NCBI RefSeq assembly: GCF_024449025.1
Contig: NZ_JAHLKM010000024.1
Location: forward strand, 1-35,916
DNA from: Natronomonas aquatica
Lineage (GTDB): Archaea; Halobacteriota; Halobacteria; Halobacteriales; Haloarculaceae
Direction of reading: 5' to 3'
Length of the DNA: 35,916 nucleotides
Each line of letters opens with the position of its first letter. Position 1 is the first letter of the stretch. The translations under genes were made by a program, and so were the position numbers. This document shows, piece by piece, positions 13,853-21,321 of this stretch. Under the pieces are notes generated by a model. It was not told the DNA's origin and did not search any database. It worked only from the letters and a program-made list of their open reading frames with translations.

Positions 13853-16800
13853 CTATTGGCCCCAGTTGCGGCGTTCGGTCGGCCGTTCGGAGAGCGCCAT
13901 CACGTCCAGGGGCTCCTCGACCGTCTCGAGCGCCTCGAGCGTGGCCCGCGAGCTCGGCACGGTCGAGAAGTAGGTGAGCCCCTCCTCGACGGCGACTTCG
14001 AGGAGATCGCGATCCCGGGAGAAGATCACGTCGATCTCGCCGTCGCGCAGGGCGCCGGAGACGTCCTCGAAGTCCTCCTTCGCGTGGACGTCGTAGTGGC
14101 GGGCAGCGTTTTCGCGGATATCGGTGATGTCTTCCTCCTGTTGGGACATCGCGCCGAGCGTTTCGAGGTCGACGATCGCCGTCCCATCGGTCGGGATGGC
14201 CTTGCTCGTCGCCGCCTGAGCCTTCAGGTAGGCCTTGCCGAACGAGCGGGCGGTCCCCATCACCTCGCCGGTCGATTTCATTTCGGGGCCGAGCCGCGGG
14301 TCCGATCCCGGCAGCCGGTCGAACGGCAGGACGACCTCTTTGACCGAGACGTGTTCGGGGATCTGCTCGTGGACCTGAAGTTTTTCGAGGGTAGCGCCAG
14401 CCATGACCTTCGCGGCGAGTTTCGCGATCGGGACACCGGTCGCCTTCGAGACGAACGGCACAGTCCGCGAGGAACGGGGGTTGGCCTCCAGGACGTACAC
14501 CTCGCCGTCGCGGACGGCCAGCTGGACGTTCAAAAGCCCCACAGTGTCGAGTTCGCGGGCGATATCGAGAGTGACTTCGCGGACGCGTTCGAGGACGTCC
14601 GCCGACAGCGATCGCGGCGGGATCATACACGCCGAATCGCCCGAGTGGACGCCGGCGGCCTCGACGTGCTCCATGATCCCGCCGATCAGAACGTCCTCGC
14701 CGTCCGAGACCGCGTCGACGTCGAGTTCGACAGCGTCCGCGAGGAAGTCGTCGACGAGGATCGGCTTGTCGGGGGCGACCCGGGCGGCCTCCTCGATGTA
14801 CGATTCCAGTTCCTCGTCGGAGGAGACGACGTCCATCGCCCGCCCGCCTAGCACGTAGGAAGGACGGACCAGAACCGGGTAGCCGATCCCGTGGGCGAGA
14901 TCGAGCGCCTCGGCCTGGCTCGTTGCGGCGCCACCTTCGGGCTGGCTGATACCCAGTTCGTCCATCAGCGCGTTGAACCGGTCGCGGTCCTCGGCCAGAT
15001 CCATGGCTTCTACGGAGGTGCCGAGGATCTCACAGTCCAGATCGCGCCGCTCGAGTTCGTCCTCGAGCGGTTCGCCGACGTTGACCGAGGTCTGGCCGCC
15101 GAACTGGACCATCACGCCGTCCGCGCCCGTCTCATCGGCGATGTCGGCGATCTCCTCGGCGGTGATCGGCTCGAAGAACAGGCCGTCGGAGGTGTCGTAG
15201 TCCGTCGAGACCGTCTCTGGGTTGTTGTTGACGACGTGAGCATCGATGCCCATATCCTCCAGGGCCCGGACGGCGTGGACCGCACAGTAGTCGAACTCCA
15301 CGCCCTGTCCGATCCGTATCGGGCCACCGCCGACCACGACGACCGATTCCACATCGCGGTCGACCTGCACCTCGCTGGCGCCCCGTCCCGTCGGCGGTTC
15401 CCGTGCCGAGTAATAGTACGGCGTCGAGGCGCGGAACTCGCCGGCACAGGTGTCGACCTGCTTGAACGTCCGGCTGGAGGTGTCGGCCTCGACGTTCTCG
15501 ACGGTCGTTCCGCCGCCGTCCGTCTCGACCGCCCCATCGCGTTCCGCGTCGGTCACCGCCGCGGGGATCCAGGAGGCGTGGGTGTCGTTGAACGCGCCCC
15601 CGGCGATGGCGGCGATCTCCTGGTTGGTGAATCCCACCTCGGCCGCGGGGGTGAACTCGCCGTTCCTGGCCGACTCGGCGGCCTCGGCGATCCGACCGAA
15701 CCGTTCGAGATACCACTCGTAGATCCCTGTCAGGTCGTGGACTTCTTCGACGGTGTAGCCGCGATCGAAGGCCTCCAGGATCGCGTAAGGGCGGTCCGGC
15801 GTCGGCCGTTCGAGGTACGCCGATTCGAGTTCCGCATCGAGGATCTCGGTCCAGTCGACGGCGGGGTCGTACTCGGAGGAACGCAGCGCCTTCAGCAGCG
15901 ACTCCTCGAAGGTCCGGCCGATCGACATCGCCTCGCCGGTCGATTTCATCGCCGGACCGAGCTCGAACTCCACGTCGGAGAACTTGTCTTTCGGCCACCG
16001 CGGGACCTTCGTGACGACGTAGTCGATCGCGGGCTCGAAGGCGGCGGTCGTCTCGCCGGTGATCTCGTTTTCGATCTCGTGGAGGCGTTTGCCGAGGGCG
16101 ACCTTCGCAGTGACGCGGGCGATCGGATAGCCGGTCGCCTTCGAGGCCAGAGCCGACGACCGCGAGACGCGGGGGTTGACCTCGACGACCCGGTACTCCC
16201 CGGAGGGCGTGCCGTCGTCGCGCCAGGCGTGCTGGATGTTACACCCACCCTCGATCCCCAACTCGCGTATGACCTTCAGCGCCGAGTCGCGCATCTCCTG
16301 GTGGGCCTCGTCGGGGATGATCTGCGACGGCGTGACGACGGTGGATTCGCCGGTGTGGATCCCCATCGGGTCGATATTCTCCATATTGCAGATGATGATA
16401 CAGGAGTCGTCGGCGTCCCGCATCACCTCGTATTCGAGCTCGACCCAGCCGGCGATCGATTCGGTGATCTGGACCTCGTGGTTCCGCGAGAGCTGAAAGC
16501 CCTTGCGCGCGATCTCCCGTAGCTCGTCCATATCGTCGACGACACCGGAGCCGGAGCCGCCGAGCGTGTAGGCCGTGCGGGCGATGACGGGGAGGCCGCC
16601 GACGGCCTCGACAGCGTCCTCGATTTCGTCCATCGATCCGATGGTCTCGGAGCGACAGACCGGCTCACCGATCTTCTTCATTCGCTCGCGGAAGAGGTTC
16701 CGATCTTCGGTCGCGTAGATCGTATCCAGCGGCGTCCCCATGATATCGACGTCGTATTCCTCGAGGACGCCCTCCTCCGCGAGCTCGGCGGTGACGTTCA

Positions 16801-17080
16801 GCCCCGTCTGGCCCCCGAGGCCGGCGATGACCCCGTCGGGTTTTTCTTTCCGGATGACCTCGGCGATCGCCTCCGTCGTGATCGGCTCGACGTAGACCTT
16901 GTCGGCCATCTCGGGGTCGGTCATGATGGTCGCGGGGTTGGAGTTGACGAGGACGACTCGGGCACCCTCCTCCCGGAGCGCTCGGCACGCCTGTGCGCCG
17001 GAGTAATCGAACTCGGCTGCCTGTCCGATCTGGATCGGCCCGCTGCCGATAAGCAGGATGGTGCGGTCCTCGTCTGGCAT
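13853..17080 (-). CDS. carB: Carbamoyl-phosphate synthase large subunit
   Basis: A 1075-residue synthetase that makes carbamoyl phosphate from ammonia (delivered by CarA from glutamine), bicarbonate and two ATP, feeding pyrimidine and arginine synthesis. The two homologous halves are evident: each starts with an ATP-grasp preface (LLIGSGPIQIGQAAEFDYSG and VVVGGGPIRIGQGVEFDYC), has GLGGQTGLN or QFGGQTSVN, and the Gly-rich ATP loops AYTLGGSGSG and SYVLGGRAMD; NPRVSRSSALASKATG and NPRSSRTVPFVSKATG close each grasp domain. The last ~130 residues form the MGS-like allosteric domain. Length matches the bacterial enzyme (about 1073). carA is not adjacent. Confidence 0.97.
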   Translation of the reverse strand: MPDEDRTILLIGSGPIQIGQAAEFDYSGAQACRALREEGARVVLVNSNPATIMTDPEMADKVYVEPITTEAIAEVIRKEKPDGVIAGLGGQTGLNVTAELAEEGVLEEYDVDIMGTPLDTIYATEDRNLFRERMKKIGEPVCRSETIGSMDEIEDAVEAVGGLPVIARTAYTLGGSGSGVVDDMDELREIARKGFQLSRNHEVQITESIAGWVELEYEVMRDADDSCIIICNMENIDPMGIHTGESTVVTPSQIIPDEAHQEMRDSALKVIRELGIEGGCNIQHAWRDDGTPSGEYRVVEVNPRVSRSSALASKATGYPIARVTAKVALGKRLHEIENEITGETTAAFEPAIDYVVTKVPRWPKDKFSDVEFELGPAMKSTGEAMSIGRTFEESLLKALRSSEYDPAVDWTEILDAELESAYLERPTPDRPYAILEAFDRGYTVEEVHDLTGIYEWYLERFGRIAEAAESARNGEFTPAAEVGFTNQEIAAIAGGAFNDTHASWIPAAVTDAERDGAVETDGGGTTVENVEADTSSRTFKQVDTCAGEFRASTPYYYSAREPPTGRGASEVQVDRDVESVVVVGGGPIRIGQGVEFDYCAVHAVRALEDMGIDAHVVNNNPETVSTDYDTSDGLFFEPITAEEIADIADETGADGVMVQFGGQTSVNVGEPLEDELERRDLDCEILGTSVEAMDLAEDRDRFNALMDELGISQPEGGAATSQAEALDLAHGIGYPVLVRPSYVLGGRAMDVVSSDEELESYIEEAARVAPDKPILVDDFLADAVELDVDAVSDGEDVLIGGIMEHVEAAGVHSGDSACMIPPRSLSADVLERVREVTLDIARELDTVGLLNVQLAVRDGEVYVLEANPRSSRTVPFVSKATGVPIAKLAAKVMAGATLEKLQVHEQIPEHVSVKEVVLPFDRLPGSDPRLGPEMKSTGEVMGTARSFGKAYLKAQAATSKAIPTDGTAIVDLETLGAMSQQEEDITDIRENAARHYDVHAKEDFEDVSGALRDGEIDVIFSRDRDLLEVAVEEGLTYFSTVPSSRATLEALETVEEPLDVMALSERPTERRNWGQ

Positions 17081-17102
17081 TACTCGTCCCGAGCCGACAC
17101 AT

Positions 17103-17113
17103 CGTAATAAGCC
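17103..17113 (-). promoter_or_regulatory. TATA-like box for carB
   Basis: On the minus strand GGCTTATTACG lies 23-33 bases before the carB ATG, the distance for a leaderless transcript. Confidence 0.55.
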
Positions 17114-17292
17114 CGGCGAAACGGTGTGGCGTCCGTCGCCGGGAACGTGCGCCGAACCGCCGTTTTCGGCCGCGTATTCCGGATATTGTCGTCTCCGGCG
17201 TCGGCGACGGTACCGAGGTTTCCCGGCAGATATTTGACGGCGGCTCCCCCAGTCCTGTCTACAGTGTTAGCAACGTCCGGCGGTGAGGTCAC

Positions 17293-18375
17293 ATGACGGA
17301 GACGGACGCCGAGTACTTCGGGCGGATCGTCGACCAGGAGTCACTGCGGGCGTACCTGACGGACGAACTCGGTGCGGTCGATACCTACGAGGTCCGACAC
17401 CACCAGGAAGGCCACTCCAACGAGACGCTGTTCGTCACGTGGGGTGATCGCGAACTCGTCGTCCGGCGGCCGCCGCCCGGCGACATCGCCGAGAACGCAC
17501 ACGATGTCCTTCGGGAGTACCGGGTGATCGATGCCCTCCAAGACACCGACGTCCGCGTCCCGACGACGGTGCTTTCGTGTGACGACCATTCGGTCATCGG
17601 AAGCGACTTCTACGCTATGGAACGCCAAGAGGGGAACGTCCTCAGGGACGAAGAGCCCGACCGGTTTTCGACGCCCGAGAAACGACGGGCGGTCGGCTAC
17701 GAGGCGATCGATCGGCTCGTCGAGATCCACGAGGTCGATTACGAGGATGTCGGGCTTGAGGAGGGCGATTTCGGCTACCCTCCGGGCTTTACCGAACGGC
17801 AGGTCCGGCGGTGGTCCGAACAGCTGCTGTGGGCGTTTCAGGTCACTGCCGACGAACGGGAAGTCGAGGACCTCTATGAGGTGATGGAGTGGCTCTACGA
17901 CAACGTCCCGGACGACGAGGCGTGTCCGAACACCCTCGTTCACGGCGATTACAAGCTGGATAACCTCATGTTCGGCCCGGGTGAGACCCCGGAGATCGCC
18001 GCGATCTTCGATTGGGAGATGTCGACGCTCGGGGACCCCTTCACCGATCTGGGGTGGCTGCTCTCCTACTGGCGCGACGAGGGGGACCCCGAACCGCCGC
18101 TTCCGTCGCTCGCCCAGCCGTTCCTCACCCGGGAGGGATACCCGACACGACGCGAACTCGTCGACCGATACGAACGGAAGACTGGCCACGAGTTCGAGAA
18201 CCCGACGTTCTACTGGGTGCTTGCGACGTACAAACTCGCCGGACTCGGCGAGATGTTCTACCGCCGCTATCTGGAGGGCAACTCCGCGGACCCGATGTAC
18301 CCGAAGATGGAAAAAGGCGTCCCGGCGCTGGCCGAACACGCGTTGACAATCATCGACGGCGAACTGAGTTTATAA
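17293..18375 (+). CDS. Phosphotransferase-family protein (aminoglycoside phosphotransferase fold, ACAD10-like)
   Basis: A 360-residue kinase-fold protein. The catalytic loop is LVHGDYKLDNLMF (HGDxxxxN; about residues 217-229) and the metal-binding segment is IFDWEMSTLGDPFTDLGWL. The N-lobe has an ATP-binding sheet with GHSNETLFVTWGDRELVVRRPP and YAMERQEGNVL. This resembles the phosphotransferase domain paired with acyl-CoA dehydrogenases (ACAD10/11 type), which phosphorylate hydroxyacyl substrates in eukaryotes; the archaeal substrate is unknown. Antibiotic resistance is unlikely. A TATA-like AGATATTTG at 17228-17236 would give a short leader, and GAGGT before the ATG could act as a ribosome binding site. 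Confidence 0.86.
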   Translation: MTETDAEYFGRIVDQESLRAYLTDELGAVDTYEVRHHQEGHSNETLFVTWGDRELVVRRPPPGDIAENAHDVLREYRVIDALQDTDVRVPTTVLSCDDHSVIGSDFYAMERQEGNVLRDEEPDRFSTPEKRRAVGYEAIDRLVEIHEVDYEDVGLEEGDFGYPPGFTERQVRRWSEQLLWAFQVTADEREVEDLYEVMEWLYDNVPDDEACPNTLVHGDYKLDNLMFGPGETPEIAAIFDWEMSTLGDPFTDLGWLLSYWRDEGDPEPPLPSLAQPFLTREGYPTRRELVDRYERKTGHEFENPTFYWVLATYKLAGLGEMFYRRYLEGNSADPMYPKMEKGVPALAEHALTIIDGELSL

Positions 18376-18387
18376 CCGCGATCGACG

Positions 18388-18396
18388 GCTTATTTG
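18388..18396 (+). promoter_or_regulatory. TATA-like box for the rhomboid gene
   Basis: GCTTATTTG lies 25-33 bases before the rhomboid-family ATG, fitting a leaderless start at 18421 and supporting that start over the longer open frame. Confidence 0.5.
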
Positions 18397-18420
18397 TCGT
18401 CCCGGCACATCGGAGCGGGT

Positions 18421-20058
18421 ATGGACCCGGTGACTGTGGGCTGGTATCTCCTTCTCGGTGGCGGCGTGGCCGTCTCGCTCGCCGTCCTCCTCTGGCTTGC
18501 CCGTCCCGATGGTCGCTGGAAACGACGGCTCCGAAAACGGCTCTATCTGGGCGTGCCGTGGGGGACGCTCACTGTGATCGCGCTCGTCGCAACCTTTTAT
18601 TTATTCGTACAGGACGGGCTCTCGAACCCCTACGACCCGATCCAGATACCCTTCCGGGCCTACAGCTACTTCTATCCGCTCGGCATGCTCACGTCCGGGT
18701 TCGCCCACTCCGGGCTAGGCCACGTCACGGGGAACCTGCTCTCGACGCTCGTCTTCGGGTCGCTCGCCGAATACGCCTGGGGACATTTCCCCGACGATGG
18801 CGGGAGGGGATCGCCCGCTGTGTCGCGTCTGGGACCTCCCGCCCGGATCGCGGCCTGGGCCGGCGCGCTCGTCGGCGCCGGGATCGTGACGTCGCTTTTC
18901 AGCCTCGGGCCGGCGATCGGCTTCTCGGGCGTCGTCTTCGCCTGCGTGGGATTTACTCTCGTTCGGTATCCGATCGCGACGATCGTCGCCGCGCTCTCGT
19001 CTGGAATCGTAACGCAGCTGTACTACGCGCTCCGGACGCCGGAATTCAGACGGACCGCCAGAGAAACGTTCTCACAGCCGTGGTGGGCCGGGATCGCGAT
19101 CCAGAGCCACGCCGTCGGGCTGCTCGTTGGCGTGATCGGGGGGCTCGTACTCCTGTACCGCCGGGACGTCCGGCCGTCACCCGAACACGTCTGGCTCGCA
19201 GCCCTCGCCTTCGCGGTCGATCGGGGGCTGTGGGCGATCTACCTCCCGGTGGGCTCGGAGACCTACCGGCTGTTTCGGGCGCTCGGGATGTCGGTAGTCT
19301 TTCTCCTGGCCGCACTCGTCGCCAGCGGCGCGACGGCGACGGCGTCGGAGTTCGTTTCCCGCATCGAACTCACCGGACGGGAGGCCGCCTTCGGGCTCGT
19401 GGTCGCCTCGACGCTGGCGCTCGCGTTCGTCGCCGTCCCGCTGAACCTCTATGCGGTCGAGGACCCGAACGCCGGACTCGGGGACGCCGAATCCGTCGAG
19501 ATCGAAGATTACACCGTGTTCTACGCCGAGGACGTCGAAAACCAGTTCGTGCCGGCGGTTTCGCTCCCCGGCGAAGTAAACGGGACCGGCGGTGGACTCG
19601 AATCCAGCGGCGTCATCGTCGTCTCCGAGCGCCGGAACATCTGGTGGGAGGAGGTCTCCGAGCGCCGGCTCGCCGCCGAGGGGGCCGCGACGGTCCGGGT
19701 CGGCGGCCTCACTTGGAACGAGAACGTCCGCGCCAACCGGACGACGTGGGAGGTCGCCGGCGGCAACGAAACGTATAACGTCCGACTCGGTCGTGCGGCC
19801 GCCGACCGGCCCGTCGTCTTTCGGGCCGATCCCGCCGAGACCGACGCCGTCATCGATGGCAGAAACACCACGATCGCACCCGACGAGGACAGCTTTGCCG
19901 TCGTCGTCTCCCGGAACAACGAGACGCTCGGCACCGTCGAGATCCCGGGCGATAACGAAACGGCGACGGCGGGCGGCATCACCGTCCGTCGGGAGGACCG
20001 TGACCTGTTCGCCGAGCGAAACGATACCCGGATCCGGATCGCCCGGCGGGCGGAGTAG
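18421..20058 (+). CDS. Rhomboid-family intramembrane serine protease with large external domain
   Basis: A 545-residue membrane protein. The rhomboid core is recognisable: a His-x3-Asn pair in GHVTGNLLSTLVFG (H101, N105), the catalytic Ser in GFSGVVFACVGF (S169) and the catalytic His in SHAVGLLVGVIGG (H230). Further helices follow, including MSVVFLLAALVASGATATA and AFGLVVASTLALAFVAVPLNL. From about residue 345 onward a ~200-residue soluble domain contains at least six N-x-S/T sequons (NGT, NRT, NET, NTT, NDT), suggesting it faces outside and is N-glycosylated. Rhomboids cleave transmembrane substrates; a link to glycosylation is known for the Haloferax RhoII. The substrate here is unknown. 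Confidence 0.87.
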   Translation: MDPVTVGWYLLLGGGVAVSLAVLLWLARPDGRWKRRLRKRLYLGVPWGTLTVIALVATFYLFVQDGLSNPYDPIQIPFRAYSYFYPLGMLTSGFAHSGLGHVTGNLLSTLVFGSLAEYAWGHFPDDGGRGSPAVSRLGPPARIAAWAGALVGAGIVTSLFSLGPAIGFSGVVFACVGFTLVRYPIATIVAALSSGIVTQLYYALRTPEFRRTARETFSQPWWAGIAIQSHAVGLLVGVIGGLVLLYRRDVRPSPEHVWLAALAFAVDRGLWAIYLPVGSETYRLFRALGMSVVFLLAALVASGATATASEFVSRIELTGREAAFGLVVASTLALAFVAVPLNLYAVEDPNAGLGDAESVEIEDYTVFYAEDVENQFVPAVSLPGEVNGTGGGLESSGVIVVSERRNIWWEEVSERRLAAEGAATVRVGGLTWNENVRANRTTWEVAGGNETYNVRLGRAAADRPVVFRADPAETDAVIDGRNTTIAPDEDSFAVVVSRNNETLGTVEIPGDNETATAGGITVRREDRDLFAERNDTRIRIARRAE

Positions 20059-20062
20059 CCGA

Positions 20063-20692
20063 TCAGCGCCACTCGATCCGGAATACCTCGGTGTCGATCG
20101 ACCGGGACTCGGTCGTGTGGTGATCGAACTGTTTGGGGAGTTCGAACTCCGCGGCGAAGGCGTCGGTGACCGTCCCCTTGTTGTCCCCGGCGAACGATTC
20201 GACGAAGGACGCGCTGCCGGCGTTGTGGACGGAGTAGGAGACGGCCGCGACTTCGGCGGCGGTCTCGAGGAACGCCCGGTCGATCCCCTCGTTGCCGGAC
20301 TGGGCGCCGAACGGGGGGTTCATGAGGACGGTCACCGTTCTGTCGGGCGAAAACGGCGCGACCGTGGCGTCGCCTCTGGCCCACGCCACCTCGGTCATCG
20401 CGCCGACTCGCCGTTCGTTCTCCTGTGCCGTCGAAAGCGGCGCGGGGTCTATATCGAGTCCGACGACCTGCTCGGGCCCGCGAAGCGCCGCACCGAGCGC
20501 CAACATCCCGGTCCCACAGCCGAGATCGAGCACCGTTCGGCCCTCGATATCGCCCCGGAGGTCGGCGACGTGGACGATGTGGGCCGCCAGATCCGGCGGC
20601 GTGTGGTACTGCTCCAGAGGCGCGCGCGGGTCCTCGAACCCCGCTACGACCGCGAGTTCCTGCGCCAGTCGCCGTCGGGTCGCACCGGTCAT
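20063..20692 (-). CDS. SAM-dependent N6-adenine methyltransferase (METTL5-like)
   Basis: A 209-residue Rossmann-fold methyltransferase. The SAM site is VLDLGCGTGMLALGA (about residues 54-68), followed by VVGLDIDPAPLSTA and the catalytic NPPFGAQSGNEGIDRAFLE; the NPPF motif is typical of enzymes methylating an exocyclic amine of adenine. The LEQYHTPPDLAAHIV N-terminus matches the METTL5/archaeal rRNA methyltransferase group, so modification of an adenosine in 16S rRNA is the likely role. The frame continues upstream, but ATG 20692 lies 26-35 bases after a strong TATA box and gives a family-like start. It converges with the rhomboid gene, four bases apart. Confidence 0.9.
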   Translation of the reverse strand: MTGATRRRLAQELAVVAGFEDPRAPLEQYHTPPDLAAHIVHVADLRGDIEGRTVLDLGCGTGMLALGAALRGPEQVVGLDIDPAPLSTAQENERRVGAMTEVAWARGDATVAPFSPDRTVTVLMNPPFGAQSGNEGIDRAFLETAAEVAAVSYSVHNAGSASFVESFAGDNKGTVTDAFAAEFELPKQFDHHTTESRSIDTEVFRIEWR

Positions 20693-20717
20693 CGTGCGTA
20701 ATTTTCGACAAGCATAC

Positions 20718-20727
20718 TTATAAATTC
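20718..20727 (-). promoter_or_regulatory. TATA box for the methyltransferase gene
   Basis: On the minus strand AATTTATAAG lies 26-35 bases before ATG 20692. It is a strong match and the reason the shorter start is preferred. Confidence 0.6.
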
Positions 20728-20802
20728 GTGTATGATTTTGGGTAATCGATACCGGCGTGCCGGCGGCCATAGCTTCTTTTCACCGCCCGTGTAACACCGA
20801 CT

Positions 20803-21240
20803 ATGGAGTGTCCCCGCTGTGGGAGCCCGATGGAGCGATATACCCTCGGCGACCGGTCGGCCGCCACCTGTAGCGCGTGCGGATACGTCGGCGTCTCTGT
20901 CGACCATCACGGCGAACGACACACGGTCGAGACCTGGAGGGAAGCCCTCTCTCGGGCACCCGAGGCGGCCCGGATCGACTCGGTAACCGTCGAGACGGCC
21001 ACAGAGGACCCATCGATGGAGATCGTCTTCGAAGCGTCCGCCGAGGAAAGCGAAAGCGTCCCCGAACCGACTGTCGTCCGCGTCGAACAGCCCGATCCCG
21101 AACTGGCTGCGGCACTCGAAGCGGCCGAAGGGGACGGGGAGGCCTTCGTCTGTGACGTCTGTGGACAGACCTTCGACCGGCGGGCACAGCTCTATGGGCA
21201 TCTCGCCGTCCATTCCGGCGAAGATACCGACGACGGGTGA
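20803..21240 (+). CDS. Double zinc-finger protein: N-terminal zinc ribbon, C-terminal C2H2 finger
   Basis: A 145-residue protein. Residues 3-6 (CPRC) and 23-26 (CSAC) form a zinc ribbon of the transcription-factor type. After an acidic linker with helix LAAALEAAEGDGEAF comes a classical C2H2 finger, VCDVCGQTFDRRAQLYGHLA followed by VH, with C-x2-C, a conserved Phe and H-x3-H spacing as in eukaryotic TFIIIA-type fingers. It may bind nucleic acid or protein. It lies alone, divergent from the methyltransferase gene. Function unknown; a single C2H2 finger is sometimes seen in haloarchaeal DNA-binding proteins. Confidence 0.82.
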   Translation: MECPRCGSPMERYTLGDRSAATCSACGYVGVSVDHHGERHTVETWREALSRAPEAARIDSVTVETATEDPSMEIVFEASAEESESVPEPTVVRVEQPDPELAAALEAAEGDGEAFVCDVCGQTFDRRAQLYGHLAVHSGEDTDDG

Positions 21241-21321
21241 TCGGTTCCGGGTCGCTCTTTCGACGCATGTCGATCCCTTCGATCGGGACCACTCGGCGGT
21301 GGTCCCGACCGCTGGTGCGTC

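Noticed and set aside
14891-16522. Very long plus-strand open frame opposite carB
   Set aside because: It lies fully antisense to the unmistakable carB gene and has an Arg/Gly/Asp-rich composition typical of frames opposite GC-rich haloarchaeal genes; no domain is visible.
17080-17292. 70-codon minus-strand frame directly upstream of carB
   Set aside because: It overlaps the carB promoter, ends at the carB start and has no domain; the TATA-like box inside it indicates a leaderless carB transcript.
18012-19778. 588-codon plus-strand frame across the phosphotransferase and rhomboid genes
   Set aside because: Out of frame with two well-supported proteins and Arg-rich with no recognisable motif.
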